A stretch of 64,000 nucleotides of DNA from Sipunculus nudus (Eukaryota; Annelida; Sipuncula; Golfingiida; Sipunculidae), in NCBI GenBank assembly GCA_026874595.1, contig CM049314.1, forward strand, positions 25,681,729 to 25,745,728. The letters are read 5' to 3'. Below the pieces are notes generated by a model. It made no database searches, had not been told where the DNA came from, and saw nothing but the letters and a program-made list of their open reading frames with translations. Positions 22,622 to 34,950 of this stretch are shown one piece after another; the first letter of the stretch is position 1, and each line of letters begins with the position of its first letter. The translations under genes and the position numbers were made by a program.

Positions 22622-23084
22622 GTCAGGAATTAGATTGTTTAGTCTTTCAGTCTTAATATTAGTCCACTAAAAAGGTGGCTTACTCTAACTCGGTGCTTTA
22701 AAAAGTGTACCTTTTAAATATGTTATTTTTAAAATGGTACAAAATCATGTTAAAATGAATGATAAGTAAATTATGTACATGTATACCATCAGAAAGAACA
22801 ATGTACAAGGTTTAAAAAAATGTACACTTTATGGGGTCTATAATTAATTTAAACTAATTTCCGATTGATTCTAGATATAGAGATTTTTGCCAGTTGTGCT
22901 ACTTATATAAAACAAAGGAAAACTGTAATTGTAATTCACTTTAGACTTCAGCACAAGGTGTCACTGGTGATAAATAATGTTATCTATTACAATAAATGTA
23001 TTACAGTTCGATAATACCACGTCACAAGCTCTCTTTTACTGGTTATACCATCCCGAAATCGGTGCATTATGTTTCTCTCAATAG

Positions 23085-23232
23085 GTTGGAGAGGCTGTGG
23101 AAAGAGGAAGTCAGGAATAAAGGGATGAAGAAAGCATCCCTTGGCTGGACCGTAGCACGCTTCATTAGAACCAGAATTATTGTTTCCTGCTGCGTGTATT
23201 TAATCACCCTGGCCTGTGCTCTGGTTGGACCA
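23085..23232 (+). CDS. ABCC5: ABCC5-like coding exon 4 (TM1 of TMD1)
   Basis: The acceptor is TTTCTCTCAATAG and the donor GTAAGT, phase 2 to phase 0. It encodes RLERLWKEEVRNKGMKKASL, then TARFIRTR-like basic residues, then a hydrophobic helix ending ALVGP. This matches the start of the ABC transmembrane type-1 fold in ABCC5, which reads RLERLW before a basic helix and TM1. Confidence 0.94.
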
Positions 23233-23601
23233 GTAAGTTCATTATATTTCTATGTCATACAAGCCTCAAACATGCATTATGAACTGGTCATAAATATTAT
23301 CAACCAGATACAGTTTAATTCAGTTATAGTAAGTTATGCCCTCTCTACCCAATGCAAGATGGTTACACTGTGTCACTGCAGATTTCCTTGAAGTATATTT
23401 GAGTATTATTTTTTTCAGTGTGACTCTGCTGTTGTGTAAAACAATTGTAGGGTGTCACTCATATAATGTTTGGTGCAGAAATGGAACATTTTCATCTTCA
23501 TATAGTTCTTGATGTATATAAATTCTGAAGTTATTTTCATTGCTGTCACCATTGTCTTCATTGTAATCAGATGAATGAGTACAAAGCTTGACTCTTTTTC
23601 C

Positions 23602-23620
23602 AGACTCTGCTGGTCAGGTC
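23602..23620 (+). repeat. Duplicated exon 5 acceptor and start (decoy)
   Basis: AG plus ACTCTGCTGGTCAGGTC at 23602-23620 equals the AG and first 17 nt of exon 5 (23667-23685). It is preceded by CTTTTTCC, a better pyrimidine tract than that of the real site. Splicing here would read into TAA at 23637-23639. Confidence 0.85.
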
Positions 23621-23668
23621 AAGATCTGTAAACCTCTAACCTGAGTACATTTTGTTTTCTTTATAAAG

Positions 23669-23816
23669 ACTCTGCTGGTCAGGTCCATCTTGGAGTACAC
23701 CAGATCGCCAGAGTATGATTTCCGTTACGGCCTGACGCTGGCGCTCTGTCTCTTTCTGTCAGAGTTTGGTCGTACAATATCATTTGCCGGCATGTGGCTG
23801 TACAACTACAGAACAG
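23669..23816 (+). CDS. ABCC5: ABCC5-like coding exon 5 (TM2 of TMD1)
   Basis: The acceptor is TTTTCTTTATAAAG and the donor GTGGGC, phase 0 to phase 1. It encodes LLVRSILEYT, then a TM2-like hydrophobic segment YGLTLALCLFLSEF, and ends at NYRT of the conserved NYRTG motif. The first 17 nt (plus the AG) are duplicated 65 bp upstream next to a more pyrimidine-rich acceptor. Confidence 0.93.
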
Positions 23817-24059
23817 GTGGGCTTTATTTATTAATACTAGGGAATGGCAAACTTTTCTCCTAATGGAAATTTTTTAGATCTCTAGGCGGACACTTTCAAC
23901 CAAAACCAAAGTTTATAATAAAAGTTTTTTTTTTACAAAATACTTGTTAATTGTATGGCATTCATCTTCATTTATCTGATTAATATATTTTTATAGCACA
24001 ATGTTAGCTCCATGTTGGGATTATATAATTTAAAATATGGATAAGAACATTTGTTTGCT

Positions 24060-24235
24060 GCATAAATCTTGTGGGTCATTAGACTGGTTCTGGTACAGGG
24101 CCAGGAATCAGACTAACAAGAGCGGGAGTCACATGTCTAAAATTTGCTTCACGCACAATGTGATACAACGCTCTCATTGGCCAGATTATAATAGTTGTAC
24201 TGTGCCCACCCTGGTGGTCTGACCCAGATAACCTT
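24060..24235 (-). repeat. Palindrome-bearing MITE-like repeat, copy 1
   Basis: The reverse complement matches 52905-53095 and 62925-63090 (ACCAGGGTGGGCACAG, CCAATGAGAGCG, CATTGTGC). It lies in the intron after exon 5. Confidence 0.72.
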
Positions 24236-24515
24236 GCTATACAAACCAGGGGTTAAAACAAAAAGTAGACCTGTAATGACTGCAGTGTATAACTTATGTG
24301 CAAGCTTAATAAGCTATTGATTATATATTAGCATATACACTAGGATATTTGTGGTAAACATTTGGCATACAAACCCTCAGTCCTGTTACCAAATTGCTCA
24401 ATATATTTCCATATATTGTATATTGAAAAGCCTGTGCTGGTAAAACTGTTCTTGTCATTTTTTTTCAATTATTGGTGTTATTGCTTAATTTCTATGTCTT
24501 GTTATTTGGAAAAAG

Positions 24516-24601
24516 GGATCCGCACAAAAGGGGCTGTACTCAGTCTGTTATACAACAAAGTGCTAAGACTCAGAAGCCTCAAAGACAAGACAGTTGGGCA
24601 G
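24516..24601 (+). CDS. ABCC5: ABCC5-like coding exon 6 (first cytosolic loop)
   Basis: The acceptor tract is weak (purines before the AG: TTTGGAAAAAG) and the donor is GTAATA. The exon enters in phase 1 and leaves in phase 0. It encodes GIRTKGAVLSLLYNKVLRLR and LKDKTVGQ, matching the ABC type-1 loop between TM2 and TM3 (RG-A-L---Y-K-L-L). Confidence 0.93.
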
Positions 24602-25180
24602 GTAATAAATGGTAGAAAACAGAGGTCTCTTTTCTGTTGTCAGTGTAATTTGATCTGTTTACATAAAGTTTTAATATTTAAAATTTCTGGAATATAACTG
24701 AAAATAGTCTTGTCATTGTTATGATATGTAGAAACTGTCAGTTAGGGGTTTGATATTAAACAATTATAAGAGATGCTACTTTTACATTTGACTTACCAAT
24801 TAATTATGTAGACAAGTTAATATTATGTTGTGAAATGAAATGAATTAGTGAAATGTCTCACTGACAGTGATATTAATAATCTTAAAAGAATCTTTTTTTA
24901 TGTATTATAATTATACTCTATTTAAAATACTGTTACATCTAGTAATAAATGAGTCTCATTAATGAGATTTGAATGAACAAACTATGTCAAAGAAGAGATT
25001 AGAAACATCTGCATTTTGTAAAAGCAGGTTTTTCTTGGTGTTAGTTTCAATAAATATTGTACAGATTTACAGTACCCCAAGCCAATATTCGATTTTAATG
25101 AATATAACAGTTTTAATGTATGTGATGTTTTACCAAAATTTATTTGGAATTTTGAATATAAAAATGCTTCTGAACTTCAG

Positions 25181-25354
25181 CTGGTGAATCTCTGTTCCAA
25201 TGACGGGATGAGGCTATACGAAGCGACAGCGATCATACCATTAATTATTGGGGGACCAATCATGGCAGTTTTTGGAACAATCTATTGTCTGTACTTAATA
25301 GGACCATCTGCACTAATTGGAACCACTGTCTTTTTTCTTTTCTATCCATATCAG
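25181..25354 (+). CDS. ABCC5: ABCC5-like coding exon 7 (TM3-TM4)
   Basis: The acceptor is CTGAACTTCAG and the donor GTAAGT; phase 0 at both ends, 58 codons. It starts LVNLCSNDGMRLYEA, the conserved ABCC (L/I)-N-(L/I)-x-S-x-D motif. Two hydrophobic helices follow (PLIIGGPIMAVFGTIYCLYL and SALIGTTVFFLFYPY). Confidence 0.95.
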
Positions 25355-26148
25355 GTAAGTCAAGGTCAAATATTTTCTAGGTCATTTAGGATTGCTGTGA
25401 TGCTTCTGTAATTTATATTATCGAGACAATGTCCTTGTTATTTAATTATGCTGTAAATTAATTAAAATTCACGAATATTACCTGGTTAGTCAAGGTCGCT
25501 TTGGATCTTCCAGATTACATTTAAGTACTGTTAATTTATATGTATTTTCAAAAGCAGATCATTAAATGTTTATACGGTTCTGCAAAATTATATGAAAGAA
25601 ACCAAACCTTAGTTATACTTTTTGTTAAAAGGTGTATTCTCCGATTTTTATTTTTTGGCCACTGACACACAGCTAATATCTCATGTGGACATCATAACAA
25701 CCAAATTCTGATGTGCAACTTTTTACACTGAGAATATTAATTTTACAAGAAACTAGGGTTTTTTTGGTCACTTTCTCTTACAATACCTTACTCATGCATT
25801 AAAGCCAAAACTACTTTCATCAACCAGTTTCAAACAAGTATTTGCACAGGATAACTATTTTGGTCAGTAATTAAAAAAAATACATTAACAACAAAGTGAA
25901 TCTTATCTGAAATCATGCCAAACAGATATAAATTAAAAGAATACATTGAGCAGATATATCAGATTCTAGCGCTCAGTGAACAAGAGCTGATAAACCTCAT
26001 CCTGATGAGTCACTTTTTCATGAATATTTATATATTCATTAGGCCATCTAAAGAGTCATCCAGTTATAACCCATAACTGTTACATAACATTATAGAACAT
26101 AACAGAAGCTGTGTTTCAATACACATTTTATTTTTATTTATTTTTCAG

Positions 26149-26211
26149 TTTTTCATATCTAGACTTACAACTTACCTGAGAAGGAAGAGCATAGCCATCA
26201 CAGATAAGAGG
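26149..26211 (+). CDS. ABCC5: ABCC5-like coding exon 8
   Basis: The acceptor is ATTTATTTTTCAG and the donor GTCAGT; 21 codons, phase 0 at both ends. It encodes FFISRLTTYLRRKSIAITDK, matching the cytosolic extension after TM4 (RLT-Y-RRK----TDER in ABCC5). The short length fits a split of this helix. Confidence 0.92.
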
Positions 26212-26224
26212 GTCAGTAATATTA

Positions 26225-26560
26225 ATGCCAGCTGTTCTCCTACCTTTTTCTGTAGAATTCATGTAATTTCTGGCTTCTTCTGCACATATTAATGAACAGC
26301 GGGGAATACACGTTGAGAAGAGGTCATACAACCCTCCATGGCAGATTTCTGGGCTTTTTATCTACAAGCTGATAGTAAACATGGCACATGAACAAATGTT
26401 GATAAACAGAAAAACGATGTAACTTAAGGTGGTTGGTTGCCTGTGTGGAAGTTGAAAGGTAACAACTTGCTTAATGCCGTTTGTAAACGTTGTTGCTGCC
26501 AGATGTCCTTGCTGATTGTGTTTGGATTATTTTGACGGGCACCCACATTTTATATACACA
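26225..26560 (+). repeat. Old dispersed repeat, copy 2
   Basis: It shares blocks with 380-840 (CTACCTTTTTCTGTAGAAT, AATTTCTGGCTTC, GATGTAACTTAAGGTGG). It lies in the intron between exons 8 and 9. Confidence 0.65.
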
Positions 26561-26835
26561 CCTTATATGCACCTCAAAAATGATAGCAGGGCAAGGGTTA
26601 TCAGTCTCTTGACTGTCTTTTGTATTCTTTTCCTCAAGATCCAAGTGTTGTTCTTTGTTCCTTCTCTTGATCCTGATCAGTTCTTAATATTGATCTTCTC
26701 TTTCGTGCCTCATATTTGTTTACAACATTTATTATAAATACATCCTAATATTTTGCAATATTTCAAACAAGAAAACAGAATAAACGAGAGATGTTGGAAT
26801 CCTTTGCGGGTTCTGTATCACATATATATAAATGT

Positions 26836-26912
26836 ATATATGTGTGTGTGTGTGTACATGTATATGTCTCTCTCTCACTTGCTTCCTCTCTCTGTCTGTC
26901 TGTCTCTCTCTC

Positions 26913-26956
<44 letters not shown>
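26836..26956. repeat. Compound TG/TC/TA microsatellite
   Basis: TG, TC, TCTG and TA runs follow one another, ending 30 nt before the exon 9 acceptor. Confidence 0.95.
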
Positions 26957-26962
<6 letters not shown>

Positions 26963-26986
26963 AATGTGAATACATTTCCTTCACAG

Positions 26987-27071
26987 GTTCGCATAATGAA
27001 TGAGATTCTCACTTGCATCAAATTCATCAAAATGTATGCCTGGGAGAAACCATTCTTGAAAAAAATATCAG
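26987..27071 (+). CDS. ABCC5: ABCC5-like coding exon 9 (coupling helix)
   Basis: The acceptor is ATTTCCTTCACAG and the donor GTGAGA, phase 0 to phase 1. It encodes VRIMNEILTCIKFIKMYAWE, the strongly conserved ABCC motif (R-x-x-x-x-E-x-L-x-x-I-K-x-I-K-x-Y-A-W-E) of the second cytosolic loop that couples TMD1 to an NBD. Confidence 0.96.
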
Positions 27072-27350
27072 GTGAGATAATCATTGTGAAAACATCAACC
27101 ATGCCTAAAGGTTTCTGGGTTTCTTTTTATGAGCTTAATAGTTAACTGATGCATTGTAAAACAGTTTCACCAAAGAAAAAAATATATCTTTACATTACCC
27201 AATTTAAAAATTTGTCACTTTAAAGTTTATATGTCACGTAAGTCCCTCTAGCAAAAACCTCAACAGTCAACATTATTATTTTAGTCTATGACCTTTTTAG
27301 TTTTAATACTTCTTAATAACTTTATATGAGCAAGTTATTTTTTTCTTTAG

Positions 27351-27499
27351 GAATTCGAAGTGATGAGAAGAAAGTCCTAGAAAAAGCAGCATATGTCCAG
27401 ACCCTCAGTATTGCATTTACCCCTATGGTTCCTATATTTGCTGCTGTCTTTACATTTGTTGGACACACTTTGGCAGGGAATGAACTCACAGCCACACAG
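27351..27499 (+). CDS. ABCC5: ABCC5-like coding exon 10 (TM5)
   Basis: The acceptor is TTTTTTCTTTAG and the donor GTACCA, phase 1 to phase 0. It encodes IRSDEKKVLEKAAYVQTLSI, then a hydrophobic TM5 (FTPMVPIFAAVFTFVGH), and ends LTATQ. LTA-QAF is the conserved run into TM6, so the next exon should begin AF. Both copies of exon 11 do. Confidence 0.94.
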
Positions 27500-27929
27500 G
27501 TACCACTTAACATCATTTGACATTAAATGTTTTTGTGTATTCTTAAACATACTCAGCAATGATTCTTATCCACATTATATTCTGTTTACATTAGCCAACA
27601 CAAGTTGAGTAAATATACATGTAACACAAAACTTTGTGTTTTTGCTCTATTAATGTAAAATAAATATAAATCTGTTAGAAAATGTATATGCTGCAATTTT
27701 ATTGACTACCTTTTCTCAATCATGACTGTGACCAGTGTTTTTCAAGGTTGCCTGTTGAGAATTGACAGATGAAACTTAAATATATGGCAGATAATCAACA
27801 ATGTGATTTTCAGATCTGTATCAGATCAATTGACTTTGATCCATCGCCCAATAAAAAGTTTATGGCAAAGAAGTTCATACGCATAATAGCAGATTACAAC
27901 ATTGACAAAAGAAGGTCAAACCTGCACGA

Positions 27930-30165
27930 GAAAGCAAAATCATTCAAAAAAGAAGTTCAAACTTGAGACACATGCTGGAGATATTGACAATGGATGTTCT
28001 AATCCATACCAGAAGATAATGACAGTGAAGTTCAAGATTAACAGAATATATGGAAGAAGATAAAGACTTTGATAAAGCCATGGTTTATATTCAAGGCATT
28101 GACAGAGGAAGTAAAGACATCGAGAAATGAAGAGGAAAGTAATGATCATAATCAAGGTGATTCACACATATGGAACATGATACAGACATTTAAAGGGGAA
28201 GATTAAACCGAAAGCAAAAAGTAAAGATGTTGGCAAAGTTCAAACCAATATGAATAAGTAAACGGAGGTCAGACCTGCAGCTGAAAGTAAAGGCATTGAC
28301 AAAGGAGGATCAGACCTACAGCAGAAAGTAAAGACATTGTCAAAGGAGGTTCAGACCTACAACAACAAGTAGAAACATTGACATATGAGGATCAGACCTA
28401 CAGCAGCAAGTAAAGGCATTGACAAAGGAGAATCAGACCTACAGCAGCAAGTAAAGACATTGACAAAGGAGGTTCAGACCTACAGCAGCAAGTAAAGACA
28501 TTGACAAAGGAGCTTCAGACCTGCAGCAGCAAGTAAAGACATTGACAAAGGAGGATCAGACTTACAGCAGTAAGTAAAACCATTGACAAAGGAGTATCAG
28601 ACCTACAGCAGTAAGTAAAGACATTGACAAAGGAGGATCAGACTTACAGCAGTAAGTAAAGACATTGACAAAGGAGGATCAGACCTACAGCAGTAAGTAA
28701 AGACATTGGCAAAGGAGGATCAGACCTGCAGCAGAAAGTAAAATCATTGACAAAGGAGGATCAGACCTACAAAAGAAAGTAAAGAAATTGACAAAGGAGG
28801 ATCAGACCTACAGCAGCAAGTAAAGACATTGACAAAGGAGGTTCAGACCTACAGCAGGAAGTAAAGACATTGTCAAAGGAGGTTCAGACCTACAACAACA
28901 AGTAGAAACATTGACATATGAGGATCAGACCTACAGCAGCAAGTAAAGGCATTGGCAAAGGAGGGTCAGACCTACAGCAGCAAGTAAAGACATTGACAAA
29001 GGAGGTTCAGACCTACAACAGCAAGTAAAGACATTGACAAAGGAGCTTCAGACCTGCAGCAGCAAGTAAAGACATTGACAAAGGAGGATCAGACTTACAG
29101 CAGTAAGTAAAGACATTGACAAAGGAGGATCAGACCTACAGCAGTAAGTAAAGACATTGACAAAGGAGGATCAGACTTACAGCAGTAAGTAAAGACATTG
29201 ACAAAGGAGGATCAGACCTACAGCAGTAAGTAAAGACATTGGCAAAGGAGGATCAGACCTGCAGCAGAAAGTAAAAACATTGACAAAGGAGGATCAGACC
29301 TACAAAAGAAAGTAAAGACATTGGCAAAGGAGGATCAGACCTGCAGCAGAAAGTAAAAACATTGACAAAGGAGGATCAGACCTACAAAAGAAAGTAAAGA
29401 CATTGACAAAGGAGGGTCAGACCTACAGCAGCAAGTAAAGACATTGACAAAGGAGGATCAGACCTTCAGCAGCAAGTAAAGACTTTGACAAAGGAGGTTC
29501 AGACCTACAGCAGAAAGTAAAGACATTGACAAAGGAGGTTCAGACCTACAGCAGATAGTAAAGACATTGGCAAAGAACGATCAGACCTACAGCAGAAAGT
29601 AAAGACATTGACAAAGGAGGGTCAGAACTACAGCAGAAATTAAAGACATTGACAAAGGAAGTTTAGACCTACAGCAGCAAGTAAAGACATTGACAAAGGA
29701 GGTTCAGACCTACAGCAGAAAGTAAAGACATTGAAAAAGGAGGATCAGGCCTACAGCAGCAAGTAAAGACATTGACAAAGGAGGTTCTAGCCTACAGCAG
29801 AAAGTAGAAACATTGACAAAGGAGGTTCAGACCTACAGCAGCAGGTAAAGACATTGATAAGGGAAGTTCAGACCTACAGCACCACTTAAAAACATCACAA
29901 AGGAAGGTCAGACTTGCTGCAGCAAGCAAAGACATTGACAAAGGAGGATCAGACCTGCTGCAGCAAGTAAAGACATTGACAGAGGAAGGTCAGACCTGCT
30001 GCAGCAAGTAAAGACATTGACAGAGGAAGGTCAGACCTGGAGCAGAAAGTAAAGACATTGACAAAGGAAGTGCACAGCCCTATGTTGCAGATTGCAAAAC
30101 TGTAACTTATATCAGAAGGTAAGGACATTGACAAAGAAGATGGTAAAGGCCCTAACAAAGGACGT
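27930..30165 (+). repeat. 41-bp minisatellite array in intron 10
   Basis: About 45-50 tandem copies of a 41-bp unit (GTAAAGACATTGACAAAGGA, then GGATCAGACCTACAGCAGCAA) occupy about 28200-30130, with degenerate edges to 27930 and 30165. A block of about 12 units seems to be repeated (28280-28800 against 28860-29290), so the array grew partly by larger segments. A unit of 41 is not a multiple of three and all frames are broken, so it is not coding. Confidence 0.96.
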
Positions 30166-30345
30166 TCAAATTCATAATTAAACAGGTGATCAATACATTA
30201 GTAAGTTCTTACCTATAACAGATGGTAGAAGCTCTGAAATATGAAATGTAGAGGTGTTCAGGGTATTTCCAACGCAAGTATGGCTGATGGTAAGAGGCGA
30301 ACATTTAATAGCTAAGATTATTGTATATACAACCAGGTTTTTATT

Positions 30346-32767
30346 AGCTCTGCTGACTTTCAGTCATGCTGGGCTATAGCGATGGGTCTTTGTCCGTCGT
30401 CCTTCTGTCTGTGCGGCCGGCCATCCATTAGCAGGGCACAAATCGTAACCATAGGGGCTAGGGCCATGAACCCTATGCAGTCTTAAAGGTTCTAAAAAGA
30501 TCTTCTTGCAAACCTGAAATTAGGTCAATGTGACCTATATTCTCGAAGTTATGGGGTGTGTTTTAACCCCCCAGAAATAATTCTTTTAGCCAAAATTTTC
30601 ATCCCAAACCTTCCATCTGTCACATACAGCTCACCTACCAACAGGGGAAGAACCATAATTATTTTGAGGTCACAAGGTCAAAGGTCAAGGTCACAGAACC
30701 AACTTCTTTGAAAATCCTGTGGATGCATTTTAAGCCAAACCTTTCATCCCAGTTCTTTGATCTTTCACATATAGCTCACCTACTAAGTGGGAGAAGAATC
30801 CTATAGATGTTGAGGTCACAAGGTCAAAGGTCAGGGTCACAGGATCCACTTCTTTGAAAAGGTTGTGGACACATTTCAAGCTAGACCTTTCATTCCAAAT
30901 GTTTCAGCACTGATATCGCTTCTCTGCCAACAGGGGAGAAGACCTGTTGATTTTGAGGTCAAAGGTCAAGTTCACAGCACCCTCTTCCTGCGTGGAGTCA
31001 TTTTCAGGCAAACTTTTCAATCTATACTTTCCATCTGTCATATATGGCTAACCTACCAATAGGGGAAGAAGCCTATTGATGTTGAGTTCAAAAGGTCAAA
31101 GGTCAAGGTCACAATATTGTTCTAAATGCTTGTGAACATATTTTTTTAAAAGGTTGTGGACACATTTCAAGCTAGACTTTTTATTCCAAACCTTCCAGCA
31201 CTGATATCGATTCTCTGCCAACAGGGGAAAAGACCTGTTGATTTTGAGGTCAAAGGTCAAGTTCACCGCACCCTCTTCTAATGTGGAGACATTTTCAGCC
31301 AAACATTTCAATCTATACCTTCCATCTTACATATATGACTTACCTACCAATAGGGGAAGAAGCCTATTGATGTAGAGTTCAAAAGGTCAAAGGTCAAGGC
31401 CACAATACTTAATTGTTCTCAATGCTTGTGAACATATTTCTGGTGAAACTGTTCAACCCAAACCTTCAGTCTTTCACATATGCCACATCTATGCATCACT
31501 CAATTTGATCCAAACTTCATATTTATGGGTCTTTTTGCTTGAAGAAATAACTGATTTATTTTGGGGTCAGCTGGTCAGGAGGTTAAAGGTTGCAGGTCAA
31601 AGTTATTCACTCATTGGTTGCCAAGTAATTACACCAGATTTAAGTGGTTAGTAGTTACCCATCATTTAGAAAGAATCCAGTTGATATGTGGGCAAAAGGC
31701 CAAGGTCATTGGTCAGGGATGTTCGCAATAACTTATTTCGTAGACCATCTCTATTTTTCTTTTATATATAACCATTGCAATCCAGCTGGTACATCTCACT
31801 GTGTCACTGTAATTGTGAGTGACACTGATGACATATGACTCCCTTTTGTATCAGCCTATTAAGTGATAAGGCTGAGTGATAAGTACCCAGTTACTGCATA
31901 ACAAAAACACAGTTGTCGGAATGCTTCAGCCAGGCATTAAGACTATGAGAGTATAGTTTTAAGGTTTAGCTACTGATTTATAAGATGATGGGAACATTTT
32001 GCAGTTTATTTTATGGAATCATAGCAATAAACTTAGTTACCTAGATATCGGAATATTTATATATAAATCACCACATATAAAAGCAAGTGTTTGTTCTCAT
32101 AATATGTGGATATGTAACAGGATTAAGGATGGCTTTTTTTCATTACAAGACTCTTAGTCATGCTTTCTACATTTCCTTTCTTTCAGGTTTTGCAGTTTAC
32201 CTACCCTGCTGACCCCATTGAAAAGCAGAGTTATAGTAAAAAATATAGGACTTACACTTTTTACATTTGCATATCTATAAATCTGATATGAGGGCCTTAA
32301 CATGCCTTTTGATTTGTTTTGGACATTCATTACTGTACCATCCTTTGGAGAATTTGCCCCAAGTTTTGTCTCTTATTGGAGGATGTGTGATATCAAATGT
32401 CCGACTTGTCAAAAATCCATTATGTCTGCCAGTTAGCCACCTTAGAAATCCTTTTTTCAGTGCAGTTTCAGTGATTTTTCTTCAATGTTTGATCCAATTT
32501 AGAGAATGTTTGTTGTCTGATTTCAGATCTGTCAGAAGTTGAATATGGCCACCAGGCAACCATATTCCTTTTGATCATATTATCTCAAGAACTGTTAAAG
32601 TGAATGCAGTTGGAAGTATATTAATCTTATCTTGCAAAGGATTGAGTCAAATATTTCTTTATAAATATTACCATCATTTATACAGGTGCAGTACAGTTGG
32701 CTTGTATTAAATAAAATTCAAACAGAAGCACCCATTTCTCAATAATTCTTTCATGGATTTCCTTGTT
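30346..32767 (+). mobile_element. Foldback-ended element (ACTTTCAGTC subtype), copy 2, 3' end lost
   Basis: It is collinear with 10762-13194 but more diverged. An extra internal unit is present (31140-31430 repeats 30850-31130). Similarity stops near 32767, so the last 300 bp with the palindromic end are missing or replaced. It lies in intron 10. Confidence 0.82.
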
Positions 32768-33492
32768 GAATTCCTGCTGGGTCTTTATTCCAGTAGACTT
32801 ATCATTGATATATGCATGTAATGTCTCCCTTTCAGACTGATGTTATGTTACTAATGTTAGGCAAATGTTTGCTATATTTGCCATATTTGTCATTACCTTG
32901 AAATAACAAGAAACTTATATATCTTGGATATCTTATATTCCCTGACATATATAGTCTTCTAATGTAGAAGTGTCAAGAAATTCGACATTATTTTGGAAGC
33001 GGCTGTTGCAGTGCCATCTACCAGAAACTCTACCAGATCCAGTAGTAAACTTGCAGCACTATGTGTTGTAGTCCAGATCTGAATGCTTACAGGCCTTACA
33101 ACATCACTCCCCCCCCCCCCCCCCCTCCAAAACACATTCCATTCATTTTGCCATCAGATCAGACTGGAAGGCTTGTCCTGCCTAGATGCTCATATCTTTG
33201 TCCCATAAACGGTAAATGTTATGTCAGAATTATGACATACAGTATTATACATCACCACATATCTATTAAATGTAAGAGTATGTTATGTATAATTCAGGGG
33301 ATTATTGGTAATGTTTTTGAAGAACAAGCAATCTTGATATAACTGTTTGAATGTTGGCAGGGATGTCAGCTTCCAGTTCTGGACTAAATCTTATGTATTT
33401 GGTATGAAACCAAACTGCAAACAGTTGCAAAACAATGATCAGGTAATATTCTGGTGATTACAAATTTACTTGATTTATGTTTTCTGTTTCAG

Positions 33493-33600
33493 GCTTTCTC
33501 AGTTCTTGTAGTCTTCAATGCACTGAGAGGGGTCATGGGAGTTCTACCATACATCATCAAATCTTTATCTGATGTATATGTTAGTCAGCAGAGGTTCAAG
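33493..33600 (+). CDS. ABCC5: ABCC5-like exon 11a (TM6, alternative copy 1)
   Basis: The acceptor is TGTTTCAG and the donor GTGTGA (weak); 36 codons, phase 0 at both ends. It encodes AFSVLVVFNALRGVMGVLPY and IIKSLSDVYVSQQRFK. This is the sixth TMD1 helix plus the segment leading to NBD1, which lines the substrate cavity in ABCC proteins. It keeps the conserved Pro (codon 19) seen in ABCC TM6. A second, homologous 108-nt exon with the same phases lies at 38859-38966. Use of only one of the two per transcript is inferred. Confidence 0.92.
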
Positions 33601-34376
33601 GTGTGAACCTATATTCCTAACACTTGAGTGGATTACTAACATTTAGAGTAATAAACTTTGACTCTGAGAGTGGCCAAGCCAACATTTATTCCATTGTTCC
33701 TTTGGTGTCACGTGAACCCTCTTCAAAAGCTCACCAAATGTGTTCATAACTTTTGCTTAAAGTTTCTAGTAGTAAAACCAGTGAACCTAGGGAAATACAT
33801 AGAATAATCTTGGCAGAGGTATAGTTATTCATAATCTTTTACTGGTTTGTAGCTCATTCAAAATCTTAAAAATTGTGAAATTTGAAATGCGAAATTTTTA
33901 GTACATAAGTTCAATTAATTAGGTAATTAGTTGTTTAGGTCCTTGATAATCCTTTAATGTTGAAATTCATGACGCACATACAGAATTATATTAATCCTGT
34001 TATTAGATCTTGAGAACTTAAGACAAGGAGAAGAAACAAGGAAATGTGCAGTGGGTCCATGGCTTAAAACATGAATCCTACATGTTATAGTGTTCCTGTC
34101 CTAGATTAAATACAGCAATCAAGGCCAATTATCATGCTGCAGTCTGGCAGACTAAATGACATCAGGTCGTCTCACTTCATTGAAGACTGTTTGGTCACAT
34201 GTTACAAATCCTAGAGGTAAACATTGCTATAAAGTCAATAAAGTGCCCATCCTGGTGTTATATGTACACTTCCATCCTGACAACCGCTGTCGGCAGAGGA
34301 CATAGAAACCGTGAGCATCCATCCGTCTTTTCATCAGTCCAGCCGGCCCTGTCCATCCAGGTGTCACAGATTTGTT

Positions 34377-34950
34377 AACACAATAACTCAAAATGATTTT
34401 GAGGTAAAGTCACCAAAGTTTAGTATTGATGCACTTTATCAAGGGCTAAGTCATGTTTGAACATGGATGACCTTGATACATTTTCCAAGGTCACATTGGT
34501 GATAATGCTAAAATTATGTTAACGCAATAACTCAAAAAGATTTTGAAGTACAGTCACCAAACTTTCACCATTGATGCACCTGATCAAGGGCTAAGTCATT
34601 TTTAAACATGGATGACCTTGACACATTTTTCAAGGTCACATTGGCGATAATGCTTAAATGATGTTAACACAGTAACTCAAAAAGAATTTCAGGTACAGTC
34701 ACAAACTTGCAGCTTTTATGCAACTCCTGAAGGGATAGCTCATGTATGAATAACGATAACCTTGACGCATTTTTCATGGTCACAGCAACAGTAATGCTAA
34801 AATGATGTTAACACAATAACTCTGAAAGAATTTGAGGCACTGTCACCAAACTTGCAGCATTGACATACCTTATTAAGGGCGAGATCAAGTTCGAATATGG
34901 ATGACCTCAATGCAGTTTTCAGTGTCACAGAGGTAATCTTGTTTGGTGAC
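34377..34950 (+). repeat. 144-bp tandem repeat, about four units
   Basis: Units start at 34377, 34521, 34666 and 34810 (AACACAATAACTCAAAA...). Each contains CTTGA-ACATTTT-CAAGGTC. Divergence rises along the array. It lies in the intron between the two copies of exon 11. Confidence 0.88.
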
